DNA from: Flavobacteriales bacterium
GTDB taxonomy: Bacteria > Bacteroidota > Bacteroidia > Flavobacteriales_D > Crocinitomicaceae
Reading direction: 5' to 3'
NCBI GenBank assembly: GCA_947500755.1
Contig: CANMTO010000009.1
Span: 1-64,000 of the forward strand
Length of the DNA: 64,000 nt
Shown: one piece after another, positions 36,695-47,000 of the stretch
Layout: every line of letters begins with the position of its first letter
Position numbering within the stretch: the first letter of the stretch is position 1
Notes under the pieces: model-generated
What the model was told of the DNA's origin: nothing
The model's database searches: none
The model's input: the letters and a program-made list of their open reading frames with translations, nothing else
Made by a program: the position numbers and the translations under genes

Positions 36695-37714
36695 GTGGTT
36701 TCAGGTATTCAAGCAAAATTATTCGAGCTGATTAAACAATCATTACGTGAAGACGAATCTATGGGTTTGGTGGTCTCGGATGTGCTCTCATTGAGTACAG
36801 ATGCCGTTTATCGAAGAATCCGTCAAGAAACGCTCATGACGATTGAAGAGCTGCGGAAACTCTGTATTCATTTTGATATTTCGTTTGATGCGTTGATGGA
36901 TATGAAAGCAGGAAGTGCGGTCTTCTCATATCTCAATCTAAAGGAAGGCCAATTTACGGTCGAAAAATATTTAGAAGGGATCTTAAATGGATTGAGTCGC
37001 TTAAAATCAGCAAAAGATGCGGCCATTTATTTAAGTGTAAACAATGTACATTTTTTCCAAGCCTTGAATTTTCCTCAGATCATCCGTTTTCGCTTGTTTT
37101 TTTGGGCTAAAACTCACCTCATGTTGCCTGAATTTAAAACGAAACGGTTTACCCATGAAAAAATAAGCAGTGAAGCATATTATATGGGAAGAGAAATTTT
37201 GTCTGCATATAACCGTATTCCAACTACGGAAATTGTGGATGAAGAAATGATGCATGGGTTTTTGAAGCAAGTATTATATTACTTGGAGTCAAATTTATTT
37301 GAAGACCCAAACTATGCGATGTTTCTTGCCGACCGCGTAGTGAAGTTGTATGACCATTATATGGACCAAGCTGAGGCAGGAAAAAAATTTATTTTTGGGG
37401 ACGAACAACCAAGTTCGGGGAACGAATTAAAGGTTTATTTAACCGGAACGGTCAATACAGATTCTACCATTTTATATGAAACATCAAAGGTAAGCGGGGT
37501 ATATTTAACCCATAATATCATGAACTATTTGCACACCATGGATGAGGAATATGTAGCCGATTCAAAACGGATTTTGCAACGGCAGATTGAAAACTCGAGC
37601 CCCTTGAGTCAAGTAAATGCAAAACAACGCATCCAATATTTTCGTTCGATGAATCAGTTAGCAGGTAAATATAAACAGCGCTTTGAGCACATCATTAACA
37701 ACGCTCACCCATGA
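36695..37714 (+). CDS. Helix-turn-helix regulator of unknown target
   Basis: A 339-residue protein starting at GTG. The N-terminal part carries a helix-turn-helix (about 24-68: DVLSLSTDAVYRRIR ... LRKLCIHFDISFDALM), a pattern found in many Bacteroidota regulators that have a long helical C-terminal half. The remainder (about 85-339) is largely helical with no catalytic motif. A weak TACCTTTA box lies at 36663-36670. Its stop overlaps the start of the next gene in the ATGA form, so the pair is co-translated. The regulated genes are unknown. Confidence 0.7.
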   Translation: MVSGIQAKLFELIKQSLREDESMGLVVSDVLSLSTDAVYRRIRQETLMTIEELRKLCIHFDISFDALMDMKAGSAVFSYLNLKEGQFTVEKYLEGILNGLSRLKSAKDAAIYLSVNNVHFFQALNFPQIIRFRLFFWAKTHLMLPEFKTKRFTHEKISSEAYYMGREILSAYNRIPTTEIVDEEMMHGFLKQVLYYLESNLFEDPNYAMFLADRVVKLYDHYMDQAEAGKKFIFGDEQPSSGNELKVYLTGTVNTDSTILYETSKVSGVYLTHNIMNYLHTMDEEYVADSKRILQRQIENSSPLSQVNAKQRIQYFRSMNQLAGKYKQRFEHIINNAHP

Positions 37715-38439
37715 AGATTGGTGCTGATTTCGAGAAGATTACTTGGGATTTTTGTGGACTCCACTTGCTTGAGCCGAATGCGCTGCTCGGCGATTTTTTG
37801 CTTTTCGCATGTTCCTTGTTTGTTTTTTTCCGCTTAAAAGCATATAACGCCAACCCCTTTATTAGGTATTGGAGAACGTTCTTTTTGTTTTTTGCTTTTT
37901 CCTTTATTCTGGGGGGGTTAAGCCACGCGCTTTATAATTATTGGTTTGTCTTTGGACGAATCCCCGCGTGGATTATTGGGGTTATAGCACCGTTTTGGGT
38001 GGAATGGGCGATGATTACGCTATGGCCCAATCCGCAGCAATTAAAAGGACTTAAATGGATATCTGTAGGCAAAACTGCCATTTTTTTGGGTGGCTTGATG
38101 GTATATATCATCGCCGATTTTTATAATCTTTCTGTACCAAAAGGCATGCGATTCCCAACACTGAACGCTGTTTTTGGCCTAGGGGCGGCTTTATTTGGAC
38201 TAGCTGTTTATTACCAAAGAACATATACTTCTTGGTTTAAATATTTTTGGATTGGTGCGTTGTTCTATGTAATTGGAGGTCTTGTACAAGCCTTAAAAAT
38301 TAATATTTCACCCCGGTTTGATCGAAACGATTTGACCCATGTTTTTTTATTCATTGGCCTTTTTATGAATTACCTAGGAATTCGGAAAACATTAAAGTAC
38401 ACAAACAAGGCCTTTGGAATCACGGAGCATTATAATTAA
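37711..38439 (+). CDS. Polytopic membrane protein, DUF6962-like
   Basis: A 242-residue protein with seven or eight helices, beginning after a soluble tail of about 26 residues. The family (probably DUF6962) has no known function. Aromatic residues are common and a His occurs in GLSHALYN. It is linked to the HTH regulator by an ATGA overlap, which suggests regulation of, or sensing through, this membrane protein. Two-gene HTH/membrane modules of this kind are seen elsewhere in Bacteroidota, but the partnership here is inferred. Confidence 0.6.
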   Translation: MKIGADFEKITWDFCGLHLLEPNALLGDFLLFACSLFVFFRLKAYNANPFIRYWRTFFLFFAFSFILGGLSHALYNYWFVFGRIPAWIIGVIAPFWVEWAMITLWPNPQQLKGLKWISVGKTAIFLGGLMVYIIADFYNLSVPKGMRFPTLNAVFGLGAALFGLAVYYQRTYTSWFKYFWIGALFYVIGGLVQALKINISPRFDRNDLTHVFLFIGLFMNYLGIRKTLKYTNKAFGITEHYN

Positions 38440-38507
38440 TGGATTGGCTTTACTTTCAGAAGCCTTGCTAAAGAAACTTTTGTATCTTAGTGTAAAATTT
38501 TACTGTC

Positions 38508-39026
38508 ATGAATCAGCAAATTGAAGCCGCTTTAAATGATCAAATTAGCAAGGAAGCATCGTCTTCCCAATATTATTTAGCCATGGCATCGTGGGCTGAA
38601 ACAAATGGGTTGTCGGGAACCTCCTTTTTTATGTATGCCCATGCGGATGAAGAACGTTTTCATATGTTAAAGTTGGTGAAATTCGTGAATGAGCGCGGGG
38701 GGCGCGCAATCATTCCCGCGATTACTCAACCTCCTTCTGATTTCGACTCAGTTCAGCGGATGTTTGAATTATTATTGGCACACGAACTAACAGTATCAGC
38801 GTCTATAAATGACGTGGTTGATATCTGCTTGAAGGAAAAAGATTATACCACACATAATTTTATGCAGTGGTATGTGTCAGAACAAATGGAAGAAGAAGCA
38901 CTTGCCCGTTCGATTTTGGATAAATTGAGGTTAATTGGAAATGAAAAAGGAGGCATGTATCTGTTTGATCGGGAAATGCTGGAAATAGCGAATTCAACGG
39001 AAAATGCTCCAAAAAACAAGGGGTAA
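38508..39026 (+). CDS. ftnA: Ferritin
   Basis: A 172-residue non-heme ferritin that stores iron. Ferroxidase residues can be read: Glu in KEASSSQYYLAM, the HADEERFHMLKL motif and the EQMEEEALA helix. The C-terminus is a short tail (NSTENAPKNKG). A TATCTTAG box at 38483-38490 is a weak -7 candidate 17 bases before the ATG. The last 23 bases overlap the cyclase gene, which might therefore be co-transcribed with ferritin. Confidence 0.94.
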   Translation: MNQQIEAALNDQISKEASSSQYYLAMASWAETNGLSGTSFFMYAHADEERFHMLKLVKFVNERGGRAIIPAITQPPSDFDSVQRMFELLLAHELTVSASINDVVDICLKEKDYTTHNFMQWYVSEQMEEEALARSILDKLRLIGNEKGGMYLFDREMLEIANSTENAPKNKG

Positions 39027-42000
39027 CAAAGGTCGCTGGGCAGTTCTTGCCTTCGTATTATGTTTAAATTCCTGTTTTACTCAGACAAGGTTAAGCTTTG
39101 AGCATTACCGAATTGCGGATGGACTTTCTCAGTCAACCGTCACCTGCATCGTGGAAGATGCACAACACCAATTGTGGTTTGGAACCCAAGAAGGAATTAA
39201 TCGCTTTGATGGGATTTCCTTTGAAAGTTTTACGCGTCAAAACACGTCCGCGTTAAATAATACGTACATCTATTCTAGCACTAAAGACACTCGGAATGAT
39301 TTGTGGTTTGGTACTCGTAATGGCTTAATAAAGTATTCCTTTCGACAAGGAAAATTTGCTTCGTTTCTTTTCGCGGCTCAACATCCGAAGGCGATACAAC
39401 AACTTCAAAATCTTTCCCCAAATAAGCTTTTGTTGCGCACCAGTAAAAAGGAACTATTCGTATTTAATACGGTATCGGAAAGGCTCCTTCCAATTCAAAT
39501 GAGCACGCCAATTCGATCAATAGTTCAAGGGGATGGTGTGATTTTTGCCCTGGGGACCAACAATACCATATACAAGATTACCAAAGAAGCTAAGGTTATC
39601 CCGTGGTTTTCAGGCAATGCTACCATTCATTCGGTGCAGGTTTCTAATAAAACCCTTTTTGTCTTTACTGAGAAAGAGGTGTTCACCTTGAATCCCTTAT
39701 CTTCTTTACCTAAACGTATTCCTTTGAGTTGGAAGTTGAACGGCATTAATCCGGCCTACATCACTTCCTTAGGCTATCAGTCTGGAATTTATTATTTAAC
39801 TACGGCACAGCAAGGCTTAGTCACGATTGATGCTAGGGGAAAAACAACTCAACACGTAGCGGATTTATTCCAGACGAATAAACTCAACTCGAATAATTTA
39901 AATACGCTTTTTTTATCCGATGAAAAGGTGCTTTGGTTAGGGTCTGATCGTGGGATTTCCTGCGCCCACCTTTCTAAGGCAGGATACAAAACCGTTGGAG
40001 TATCTACAGCATCCAATAGAGGCCTGCCCTGTGAGAATGTTTGGAGTTTTGCTTCGCAAGGCAAGGAGGTATTTGTGGGAACGGATTTGGGCATTACACG
40101 GTTCAATCTAGAAACAGAAACCACCAAAAATTTTTTAAGAGACCCTTCGTTGAAAACCGATGTTGCGGTGATGGATATGGTCCCGATATCCAAAGATAAC
40201 TATCTGTTAGCGTGCTTTGATGGTGTATTTGAGTTCAATCCTTCGCAGGCAAAAGCTTTCCGGTCAATCCCGATAAAAGACCCAAGATTGGCCACTAAAC
40301 ACGCACATTTTTTTGAGGTATTTAACATACAAAATACCTATTTAATCGGGACCTCCGCAGGCCTCTTGCAATATGATTTTGCCACCAAAGAATTTAAAGA
40401 AATTCATGTGCCTTTTCAAGACCAAGTGCGAAAAATCACCACCGATGCAGGGGGTAAATTATGGGTCTTATTTGAAACCAAAGGGCTCTATTATGGAGTA
40501 TTTACGGCTAAGGGCCTTGTCTTAAAACCCTTTAAGTTCAATAAAAAGTTACGAGAATTATCCAGAGACCCATTTTCGACCTTTACGGTGTTAAAACGTG
40601 AAGTTTTTTTACTTGGAACCATGGGGGGGGGATTGGTACAGATTAGTCGCGAGGACGGAACATTCGAATCCATTTCAAAGGCACAAGGCTTACCGAACAA
40701 TACCATTAACAGCCTAATTTCGGATGCTCAAGGAAATGTTTGGGGGAGCACCAATCGGGGTTTGATTTGCATAAAGCCAAGCGGTGAATTAAATGCGCGC
40801 ATCGAACGAAGAGGCATTCAGCCAAATGAATACAATATGAATGCGGCTTTTCTTGACAATCAAGGGAATGTCTTTTTTGGAGGGATTTTTGGGTTTGTAT
40901 ATTTCAATCCTAAGGATGTGGTTACTGCGAATTATTCACTCTACCCCATCATTACAAAAATCACGTTCCAAAAAAAATCCAGACGACATCCAGATGGTTT
41001 TTTGCAAGAAACCGACCTCGTTGCAAGCGCTCATGAGATCGTATTACCGTATAATGCGCGAGATTTTGAAGTGAGATTTCAACCCAATTTATTGTTCGGC
41101 GCCAAGCATATTTCTTACAAATATGTACTCATTGGAGAGGAAACTGATACGATATACATCGGTAATACAAATAAACTTGCATTTAATTCCTTAGCATCCG
41201 GCACGTATTACTTGCGCTTGTATGCCCGTTATGAGAATGGGCCTTGGACGGATACCCCAGCGCTACTGACAGTGACTATTAATGCCCCGTTTTGGGCGAC
41301 TATTCCATTTTGGTTAGGGGTCGCATTACTGCTAATTGTACTTACGATACTTTACGTGCGCTTTCAAGTAAGCAGAGAACGAAAACAACGGATTCTTCTC
41401 GAATCCTTAGTGTCTTTGCGCACGCAAGAAATTGAAGAAAAAAAGGCTCAGATTGAACGAAAAAACACCCTAATTATTCAAGAAAAAGAAAAAGTATTGG
41501 AACAACAAAAGTTGCTGTTTATTGAAAAAGAACGCGCTGAGAAATGGTTAAATAACGCCCTCCCTTCTCAAGCGGTAGCAGAGTTAAAGGTTCATGGGAA
41601 AGTTCCAGCTAAAGCCTTTGATTCGGTAACTATCCTTTTTACGGATGTAGTTGGGTTTTCTAAAATTTCTGATTCCATTACCCCCTCACGATTGGTTAAC
41701 CGATTGGATGTGTTGTTTCGAAAATTTGATGAAATCATCAAAGCAAATAATCTGGAGAAAATCAAAACGATTGGAGATGCCTATATGGCCGTTGGAGGTC
41801 TGCCGGAGGAGAACTCAACACATGCCATAGATACGTGTATTACGGGCCTACAAATCCAACACTACATGCAGTCGAAAAAATTTGATGCGATTGCAAACCA
41901 CAAAGAGTATTGGGAAATTCGCTTAGGAATAAATTCTGGCCCAGTGACCGCAGGGATTATTGGGACCTTAAAAATGGCTTATGATGTTTGGGGTTCAGCA

Positions 42001-42840
42001 GTCAATCAGGCACAACGCATGGAGATGTTGGGTGAGGCTGGAGCCGTTACCATATCGGAACAGACATTCAAGCTCGTTGAACCGTATTTTGAATGCATAC
42101 ATCGCGGAAAAGCACAGATGAAATCTAACGTCATATTAGACATGTATGAAGTACTTCGGATAAAGCCAGAATTATCCCTGAACGGTGAAGGTCTCAAACC
42201 GAATGATCTGTTTTATGAAATCGTGGGATTGCATCATTACAGCTCAATAAAATATTATACCGCAGAGAATGAATTAATTCAGTTACTCGCCCAAGAATTG
42301 CCTCCAGACTTAAGTTATCATTCCTTGGCCCACACGAAAGATGTTGTCAAAGCAGTAGAGCGCATTGCACTCCTTGAAGGGGTAAGAGATGAAGGCTTAT
42401 TCTTGCTAAAATCGGCGGCGCTTTTTCATGATGCAGGGTTTGTAAAACAATACGAGCATAATGAACCAATAGGTGCTGCCATGGCGGAAACCATGCTGCC
42501 CAAATATGGGTATAATGAACAACACATTAAAACAATAAAAGAACTGATATATGTGACTCAAATCCCTCACAGACCAGTTAATAAGCTTCAGGAAATCATG
42601 TGCGATGCCGATTTAGATTATCTTGGAACAGATTCCTTTGAAGAAACTGGAAATAAATTAAAAATAGAATTAATGGCTAAAGGTAAAATCCATTCTGACA
42701 GAGAATGGGACCAACTTCAAATTACCTTTTTAAAACAACACAAGTATTTTACACAAACGGCAATTCTGACCAGAGAGAAAAAGAAAAAAGAGCATTTAAA
42801 GGAGATTAAACAGCGGTTCGAAGCCAATAACTACGATTAA
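39004..42840 (+). CDS. Membrane sensor: beta-propeller, class III adenylate cyclase and HD domain
   Basis: A 1278-residue multidomain sensor. Order: signal peptide to about residue 27; two-component-regulator propeller repeats (about 35-640); Y_Y_Y domain (about 690-755); one membrane helix (about 758-780); coiled coil (790-840); class III cyclase (about 870-1060); HD domain (about 1095-1190). In the cyclase, metal ligands D881 and D925 are present, and the specificity pair is Lys921 with the Asp of AYDVWG, the adenylate pattern; the transition-state Asn and Arg are in NQAQRM. The HD domain has H1110 and H1142-D1143 (LFHDAGF). Propeller sensors usually end in a histidine kinase, so the cyclase-plus-HD output is notable. 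Confidence 0.9.
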   Translation: MLQKTRGNKGRWAVLAFVLCLNSCFTQTRLSFEHYRIADGLSQSTVTCIVEDAQHQLWFGTQEGINRFDGISFESFTRQNTSALNNTYIYSSTKDTRNDLWFGTRNGLIKYSFRQGKFASFLFAAQHPKAIQQLQNLSPNKLLLRTSKKELFVFNTVSERLLPIQMSTPIRSIVQGDGVIFALGTNNTIYKITKEAKVIPWFSGNATIHSVQVSNKTLFVFTEKEVFTLNPLSSLPKRIPLSWKLNGINPAYITSLGYQSGIYYLTTAQQGLVTIDARGKTTQHVADLFQTNKLNSNNLNTLFLSDEKVLWLGSDRGISCAHLSKAGYKTVGVSTASNRGLPCENVWSFASQGKEVFVGTDLGITRFNLETETTKNFLRDPSLKTDVAVMDMVPISKDNYLLACFDGVFEFNPSQAKAFRSIPIKDPRLATKHAHFFEVFNIQNTYLIGTSAGLLQYDFATKEFKEIHVPFQDQVRKITTDAGGKLWVLFETKGLYYGVFTAKGLVLKPFKFNKKLRELSRDPFSTFTVLKREVFLLGTMGGGLVQISREDGTFESISKAQGLPNNTINSLISDAQGNVWGSTNRGLICIKPSGELNARIERRGIQPNEYNMNAAFLDNQGNVFFGGIFGFVYFNPKDVVTANYSLYPIITKITFQKKSRRHPDGFLQETDLVASAHEIVLPYNARDFEVRFQPNLLFGAKHISYKYVLIGEETDTIYIGNTNKLAFNSLASGTYYLRLYARYENGPWTDTPALLTVTINAPFWATIPFWLGVALLLIVLTILYVRFQVSRERKQRILLESLVSLRTQEIEEKKAQIERKNTLIIQEKEKVLEQQKLLFIEKERAEKWLNNALPSQAVAELKVHGKVPAKAFDSVTILFTDVVGFSKISDSITPSRLVNRLDVLFRKFDEIIKANNLEKIKTIGDAYMAVGGLPEENSTHAIDTCITGLQIQHYMQSKKFDAIANHKEYWEIRLGINSGPVTAGIIGTLKMAYDVWGSAVNQAQRMEMLGEAGAVTISEQTFKLVEPYFECIHRGKAQMKSNVILDMYEVLRIKPELSLNGEGLKPNDLFYEIVGLHHYSSIKYYTAENELIQLLAQELPPDLSYHSLAHTKDVVKAVERIALLEGVRDEGLFLLKSAALFHDAGFVKQYEHNEPIGAAMAETMLPKYGYNEQHIKTIKELIYVTQIPHRPVNKLQEIMCDADLDYLGTDSFEETGNKLKIELMAKGKIHSDREWDQLQITFLKQHKYFTQTAILTREKKKKEHLKEIKQRFEANNYD

Positions 42841-43544
42841 AGATCTCTTAAGTTTTTACTCGGTTTTTTATTTTCTTTTTTCGCGGCACCCAATGAAATC
42901 ACGTAGGATAAACTATACATTAGGCGTTTTCTTGGGACCCCATTAATCCATTGATCAAAAAACAGCCCAAGTTCAATCCCTTGACTGTGCGTTAGTTCAA
43001 TCGTTGTTCCTGCATAGTAGCGAATTCGATTGAATTGCTTACCAATGACACTATTCTCGGGATTATAAAAGAATTCTGCACTCAATGAAGGAGTTATTGG
43101 AAGCCCTTTTATATTATACTCCGCACCCGGCTTAATCCGCCAAGCTTGATCAAATTCTGAGTCATATGCCCCACCTAAACGATCAAAACGATATTGATAA
43201 CGAATCCTTAAACCTAAATCAAAACGCTTGTAAGTCTGTGAAAACTGAAGATTAGCATTAATTCGCTGACTTGCATCGTAGGTTTCAGCGGTAGATTTTG
43301 ATAGTACTAATCGATAGTCAAGTGAGGTCCTAAACCAAGGGGTTACCTTGTATCGAACACTGAGTTGAGGAAATAAGGTCCTCAAACCATCATAGCCATA
43401 TCGTTGAGTTAAATCAAACGATGCGCTTAGTTTCTTATTCAGGGTATATTTTACACCAGTTTCCACCCATACCTGCTGTTCAAAAAGCTGGGCCATGGAT
43501 GAGGTCACCAAAAAACACCAAAAAATCCCAAGAAAAAACTTCAC
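42837..43544 (-). CDS. DUF2490 family outer-membrane-barrel-like protein
   Basis: A 235-residue secreted protein with a signal peptide ending near SMAQ and a DUF2490 body. It consists of alternating beta strands (ASFDLTQRYGYD, FRTSLDYRLVL, FDLGLRIRYQYR), typical of an outer-membrane barrel. It starts at GTG immediately after the stop of the upstream lipoprotein gene, with no gap, and its stop shares TTAA with the convergent cyclase stop. Basic C-terminus. Function is unknown. Confidence 0.8.
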   Translation of the reverse strand: MKFFLGIFWCFLVTSSMAQLFEQQVWVETGVKYTLNKKLSASFDLTQRYGYDGLRTLFPQLSVRYKVTPWFRTSLDYRLVLSKSTAETYDASQRINANLQFSQTYKRFDLGLRIRYQYRFDRLGGAYDSEFDQAWRIKPGAEYNIKGLPITPSLSAEFFYNPENSVIGKQFNRIRYYAGTTIELTHSQGIELGLFFDQWINGVPRKRLMYSLSYVISLGAAKKENKKPSKNLRDL

Positions 43545-43952
43545 TTATTGCTCTTTATTGAGTGTGATTTCACCCAGGTCTATCACTTGATTTTTTTCCG
43601 TTATTTCAACTTCAAATAACTTCTCTTGCTGCAACGCCGCACAGGGATAACAATTTTCGTACATGAACACCACATAGTTTCCAGGTCTTAAATAGTTGAA
43701 TTCAAAACTGCCGTCATAGCTTGTACTGATGTCATCACTGTAAAACGTTTGGTCATTGCCATATATAATGTAAACATTTTCGTCGCCTAAGGCACTTAAT
43801 CCTGCAAATAAGGTGAGCTCCTTATCGGAATAAAATCTTCCGGTTAATTTTCCTTTAATGCTGGCCTTTCCCCCTAATCCAGGAGCTTTTGAACACCCCG
43901 TGATCGCAACTATTATTGTGGCAATTAAGGCGATTATCGTTAATCTTGACAT
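43545..43952 (-). CDS. Small lipoprotein with carboxypeptidase-regulatory-like fold
   Basis: A 135-residue lipoprotein: signal peptide with TGC, acylated Cys20. The body reads as a single beta-sandwich domain (GKLTGRFYSDKELT ... SYDGSFEFNYLRPGNYVVFM), a pattern of carboxypeptidase-regulatory-like or SdrD B-like modules. A Cys pair CYPCAA appears toward the end. It is upstream of, and abuts, the DUF2490 gene, so the two probably form one surface-linked unit. Role unknown. Confidence 0.75.
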   Translation of the reverse strand: MSRLTIIALIATIIVAITGCSKAPGLGGKASIKGKLTGRFYSDKELTLFAGLSALGDENVYIIYGNDQTFYSDDISTSYDGSFEFNYLRPGNYVVFMYENCYPCAALQQEKLFEVEITEKNQVIDLGEITLNKEQ

Positions 43953-43979
43953 AATATTAATTTAATAATAGGGTTTTCA

Positions 43980-43987
43980 CAAAGATA
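43980..43987 (-). promoter_or_regulatory. Candidate -7 element of the lipoprotein-DUF2490 unit
   Basis: Minus-strand TATCTTTG, about 28 bases before the ATG at 43952. No -33 TTG at normal spacing. The rest of 43953-44056 is AT-rich with no other recognisable signal. Confidence 0.45.
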
Positions 43988-44056
43988 TTGTTTTTTAAGC
44001 CGTGACGCATCTTTTTCTTTATTTTGACGTAACTTGCGCATTAATATTACATTAAG

Positions 44057-47000
44057 ATGAGAGTTTCTTTCCTTGTTTTTCTTATGTTCTCCTTGGTTCT
44101 TCCGGTTTCGTCTCAAGTCGTAATTAACGAGTATTCATGTTCTAACATGAGTGGGCCCAATGATGCGTATGGAGAAAAAGAGGACTGGATTGAATTACTC
44201 AATACTACCGCAAGTTCGGTAAATCTAACAGGGTGGTACCTATCGGATAAACCAACTAGCCTTACAAAATGGCAAATACCAAGCGGCACAATTGCTGCGA
44301 ATGGATATAAAATGGTCTTCTGTTCAAAGCGCAATACCGTCAACGGCAATGAATACCATCCAAACTTTAATCTATCACAAACTGAAGGAGATTGGATTAT
44401 TTTAACTAATCCTTCGTTAGCTGTAGTTGATTCATTTAAAATTAAACACCTCACCAAATCTGATCATTCCATCGGTAGAACAAGCAATGGTGCCGCAACC
44501 TTTTCGCTGTTTACTACGCCAACCCCCAATGCAGCTAACGCCAATCCCATTCCGTTTTACACACAGAAACCCGTATTTAGTTTGGCGCCTGGTTTTTATC
44601 CAGGGAGTCAAACTGTAAGTATTACATGCGCTGACCCAAGTGCAAGCATCCGATATACCTTAGATGGTACAGACCCATCAGCCGCCTCACCCCTCTATAC
44701 TGCGCCTATTACAATAACTACAACGAAAGTGCTACGCGCTGCTGCTTATAGTACGAGTCTTCCGTCATTTACAGAAACAAACACCTATTTTATTAACGTT
44801 ACGCATACAGTCCCTGTTGTTTCTGTTTGTAGTCAAGGGGTTCAGCAAATGCTCCAAACTGGAAGTCAGAATCCACCAAATCGCATTGGTTCGTTTGAGC
44901 TTTTTGAAGATAACGGGGCATTTATTGATGAAGGGCAGGGAGATTTTAATAAGCATGGTAACGATTCATGGGCCTATAACCAACGCGGATTTGATTATGT
45001 CTGCCGAGATCAATATGGATATAATGGCGATTTAGAACATCAGATTTTCCCGGAAAAATCGCGGGATAAGTTTCAACGAGTAATGTTGAAACCTGGTGCG
45101 AGTGATAATTATCCCTTTGAAAACGGTGCGCACATTAGGGATGCATTCATTCATACGTTATCGATTCGAGCGGACATGAAATTAGATGAACGCACATGGC
45201 GGCCAGCTGTCGTTTATTTGAACGGAAATTATTGGGGTGTATATGAAATTCGGGAAAAGGTCGATGATCACGATTACACAGATTATTATTACGATCAGAA
45301 TAAATATAATTTGTATTTCTTGAAAACCTGGGGAGGCACATGGCAAGAATATGGTTCGCCAAATGCTCAGCCAGATTGGACTTCACTACGGAATTTTGTG
45401 CTCAATAATAACATGGGCAATGCGACCAATTTCAACTATGTAGATTCTTTACTCAATTGGAAGTCGCTGGCAGATTATTTCATGATCAATTCATATACGG
45501 TAAATCAAGATTGGTTGAATTGGAACACTTCGTGGTGGCGCGGACTTGATACTTCTGCAGACAAAAGAAAATGGCGCTATGCCCTATGGGATATGGATGC
45601 CACCTTCGGACATTACATCAACTATACAGGAATCCCCGACGCCAGCGCAAACGCCGACCCATGTAATGCGGAAAACCTGCCAAACCCCGGCGGACAAGGA
45701 CATACGGATATTTTGGATAAGTTGATCAATGAAAACCCCGTGGTGGAACAGTATTATATCACACGCTATGCGGATTTAATTAATACCTCGTTCAGCTGCG
45801 CCAGTATGATAGCATTGTTAGATAGTATGGTGAATGAAATTGCGCCTGAAATGACGGGTCAATGCGCAAAGTGGGGAGGGACATATAATGGATGGCAAAG
45901 CCGAGTAACTCAATTAAGAAATTTTATTAATCAGCGCTGTGTAGCACTCGAGCAAGGATTAGTAGACTGCTATCAATTGTCAGGACCCTATCCAGTAACA
46001 TTTGATGTGTCTCCAGCTGGAGCTGGAACGCTACAGGTGAATTCTATCAATCCGCCACAGTATCCGTGGTCGACCTCCTATTTTGGGGGAATACAAACCA
46101 ACCTACAAGCAAATGCCAATACAGGATGGGTATTTAGTCATTGGACCGTTACCTCTGGAGCCATGGGTCTTGCTCCGAGTGTTCCTAATAATTTCATTAA
46201 TCTTACGGGACCAAACACCATCGTTGCTGTTTTTGTAGTCGATGTTCCCGATATTGATGGGGATGGTTGTTTGAATGTGGATGAGCTTCTTGCTGGAACA
46301 GATCCTTCGGTTGCTGATACGGATGGCGACGGAGAAAACGATTGCCTTGAAATTGGAAATCCCGCCGCACCAACAGATACGGATGGAGATGGTATTATTG
46401 ATGCCCTTGAATCTTCAACCCAAGATTCCGATGGAGATGGGGTAATGAATGAATTAGATCCCGACAATAATAACCCGTGCATCCCAAACCCGAATGCGGG
46501 TCCGTGCGACCAAGACAATGATGGCTTAACAAATACACAAGAAACAAGTGCGGGAACAAATCCTACTAATCCCGATACGGATGGTGATGGCATCAATGAT
46601 GGAACAGAAGTTGCAAACGGCTCCAATCCGTTAGACCCCTGCGATCCAGATGACACGCTACCGGGATGTCAAATCGATACGGATGGGGACGGATTAACAG
46701 ATGCCCAAGAGGCGATTACTGGAACGAATCCACTCGATCCGGATACCGATGGCGATGGTTACACCGATGGGCAAGAAGTAAATATGGCGAGTAATCCCTT
46801 AGATCCGTGTGATCCGGATGACAGTTCTCCGGATTGTTCGGTAGGCATACATTTCCCTACGGCATTTTCACCGGATGGAATCGGAGACCAATTAAATGAA
46901 AACTATGCCATTATTGTGGGTAAGGACATCAAAGAATTCATATTTTATATTTATGACCGCTGGGGTAATATAATGTTTGAATCCTCAAGTAAAACATTGA

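Noticed and set aside
46138-46656. Minus-strand frame of 172 residues, and possible CRISPR-like repeats
   Set aside because: Both come from the repeated Asp/Gly codons of the calcium-binding repeats; spacing and coding frame show a protein repeat.
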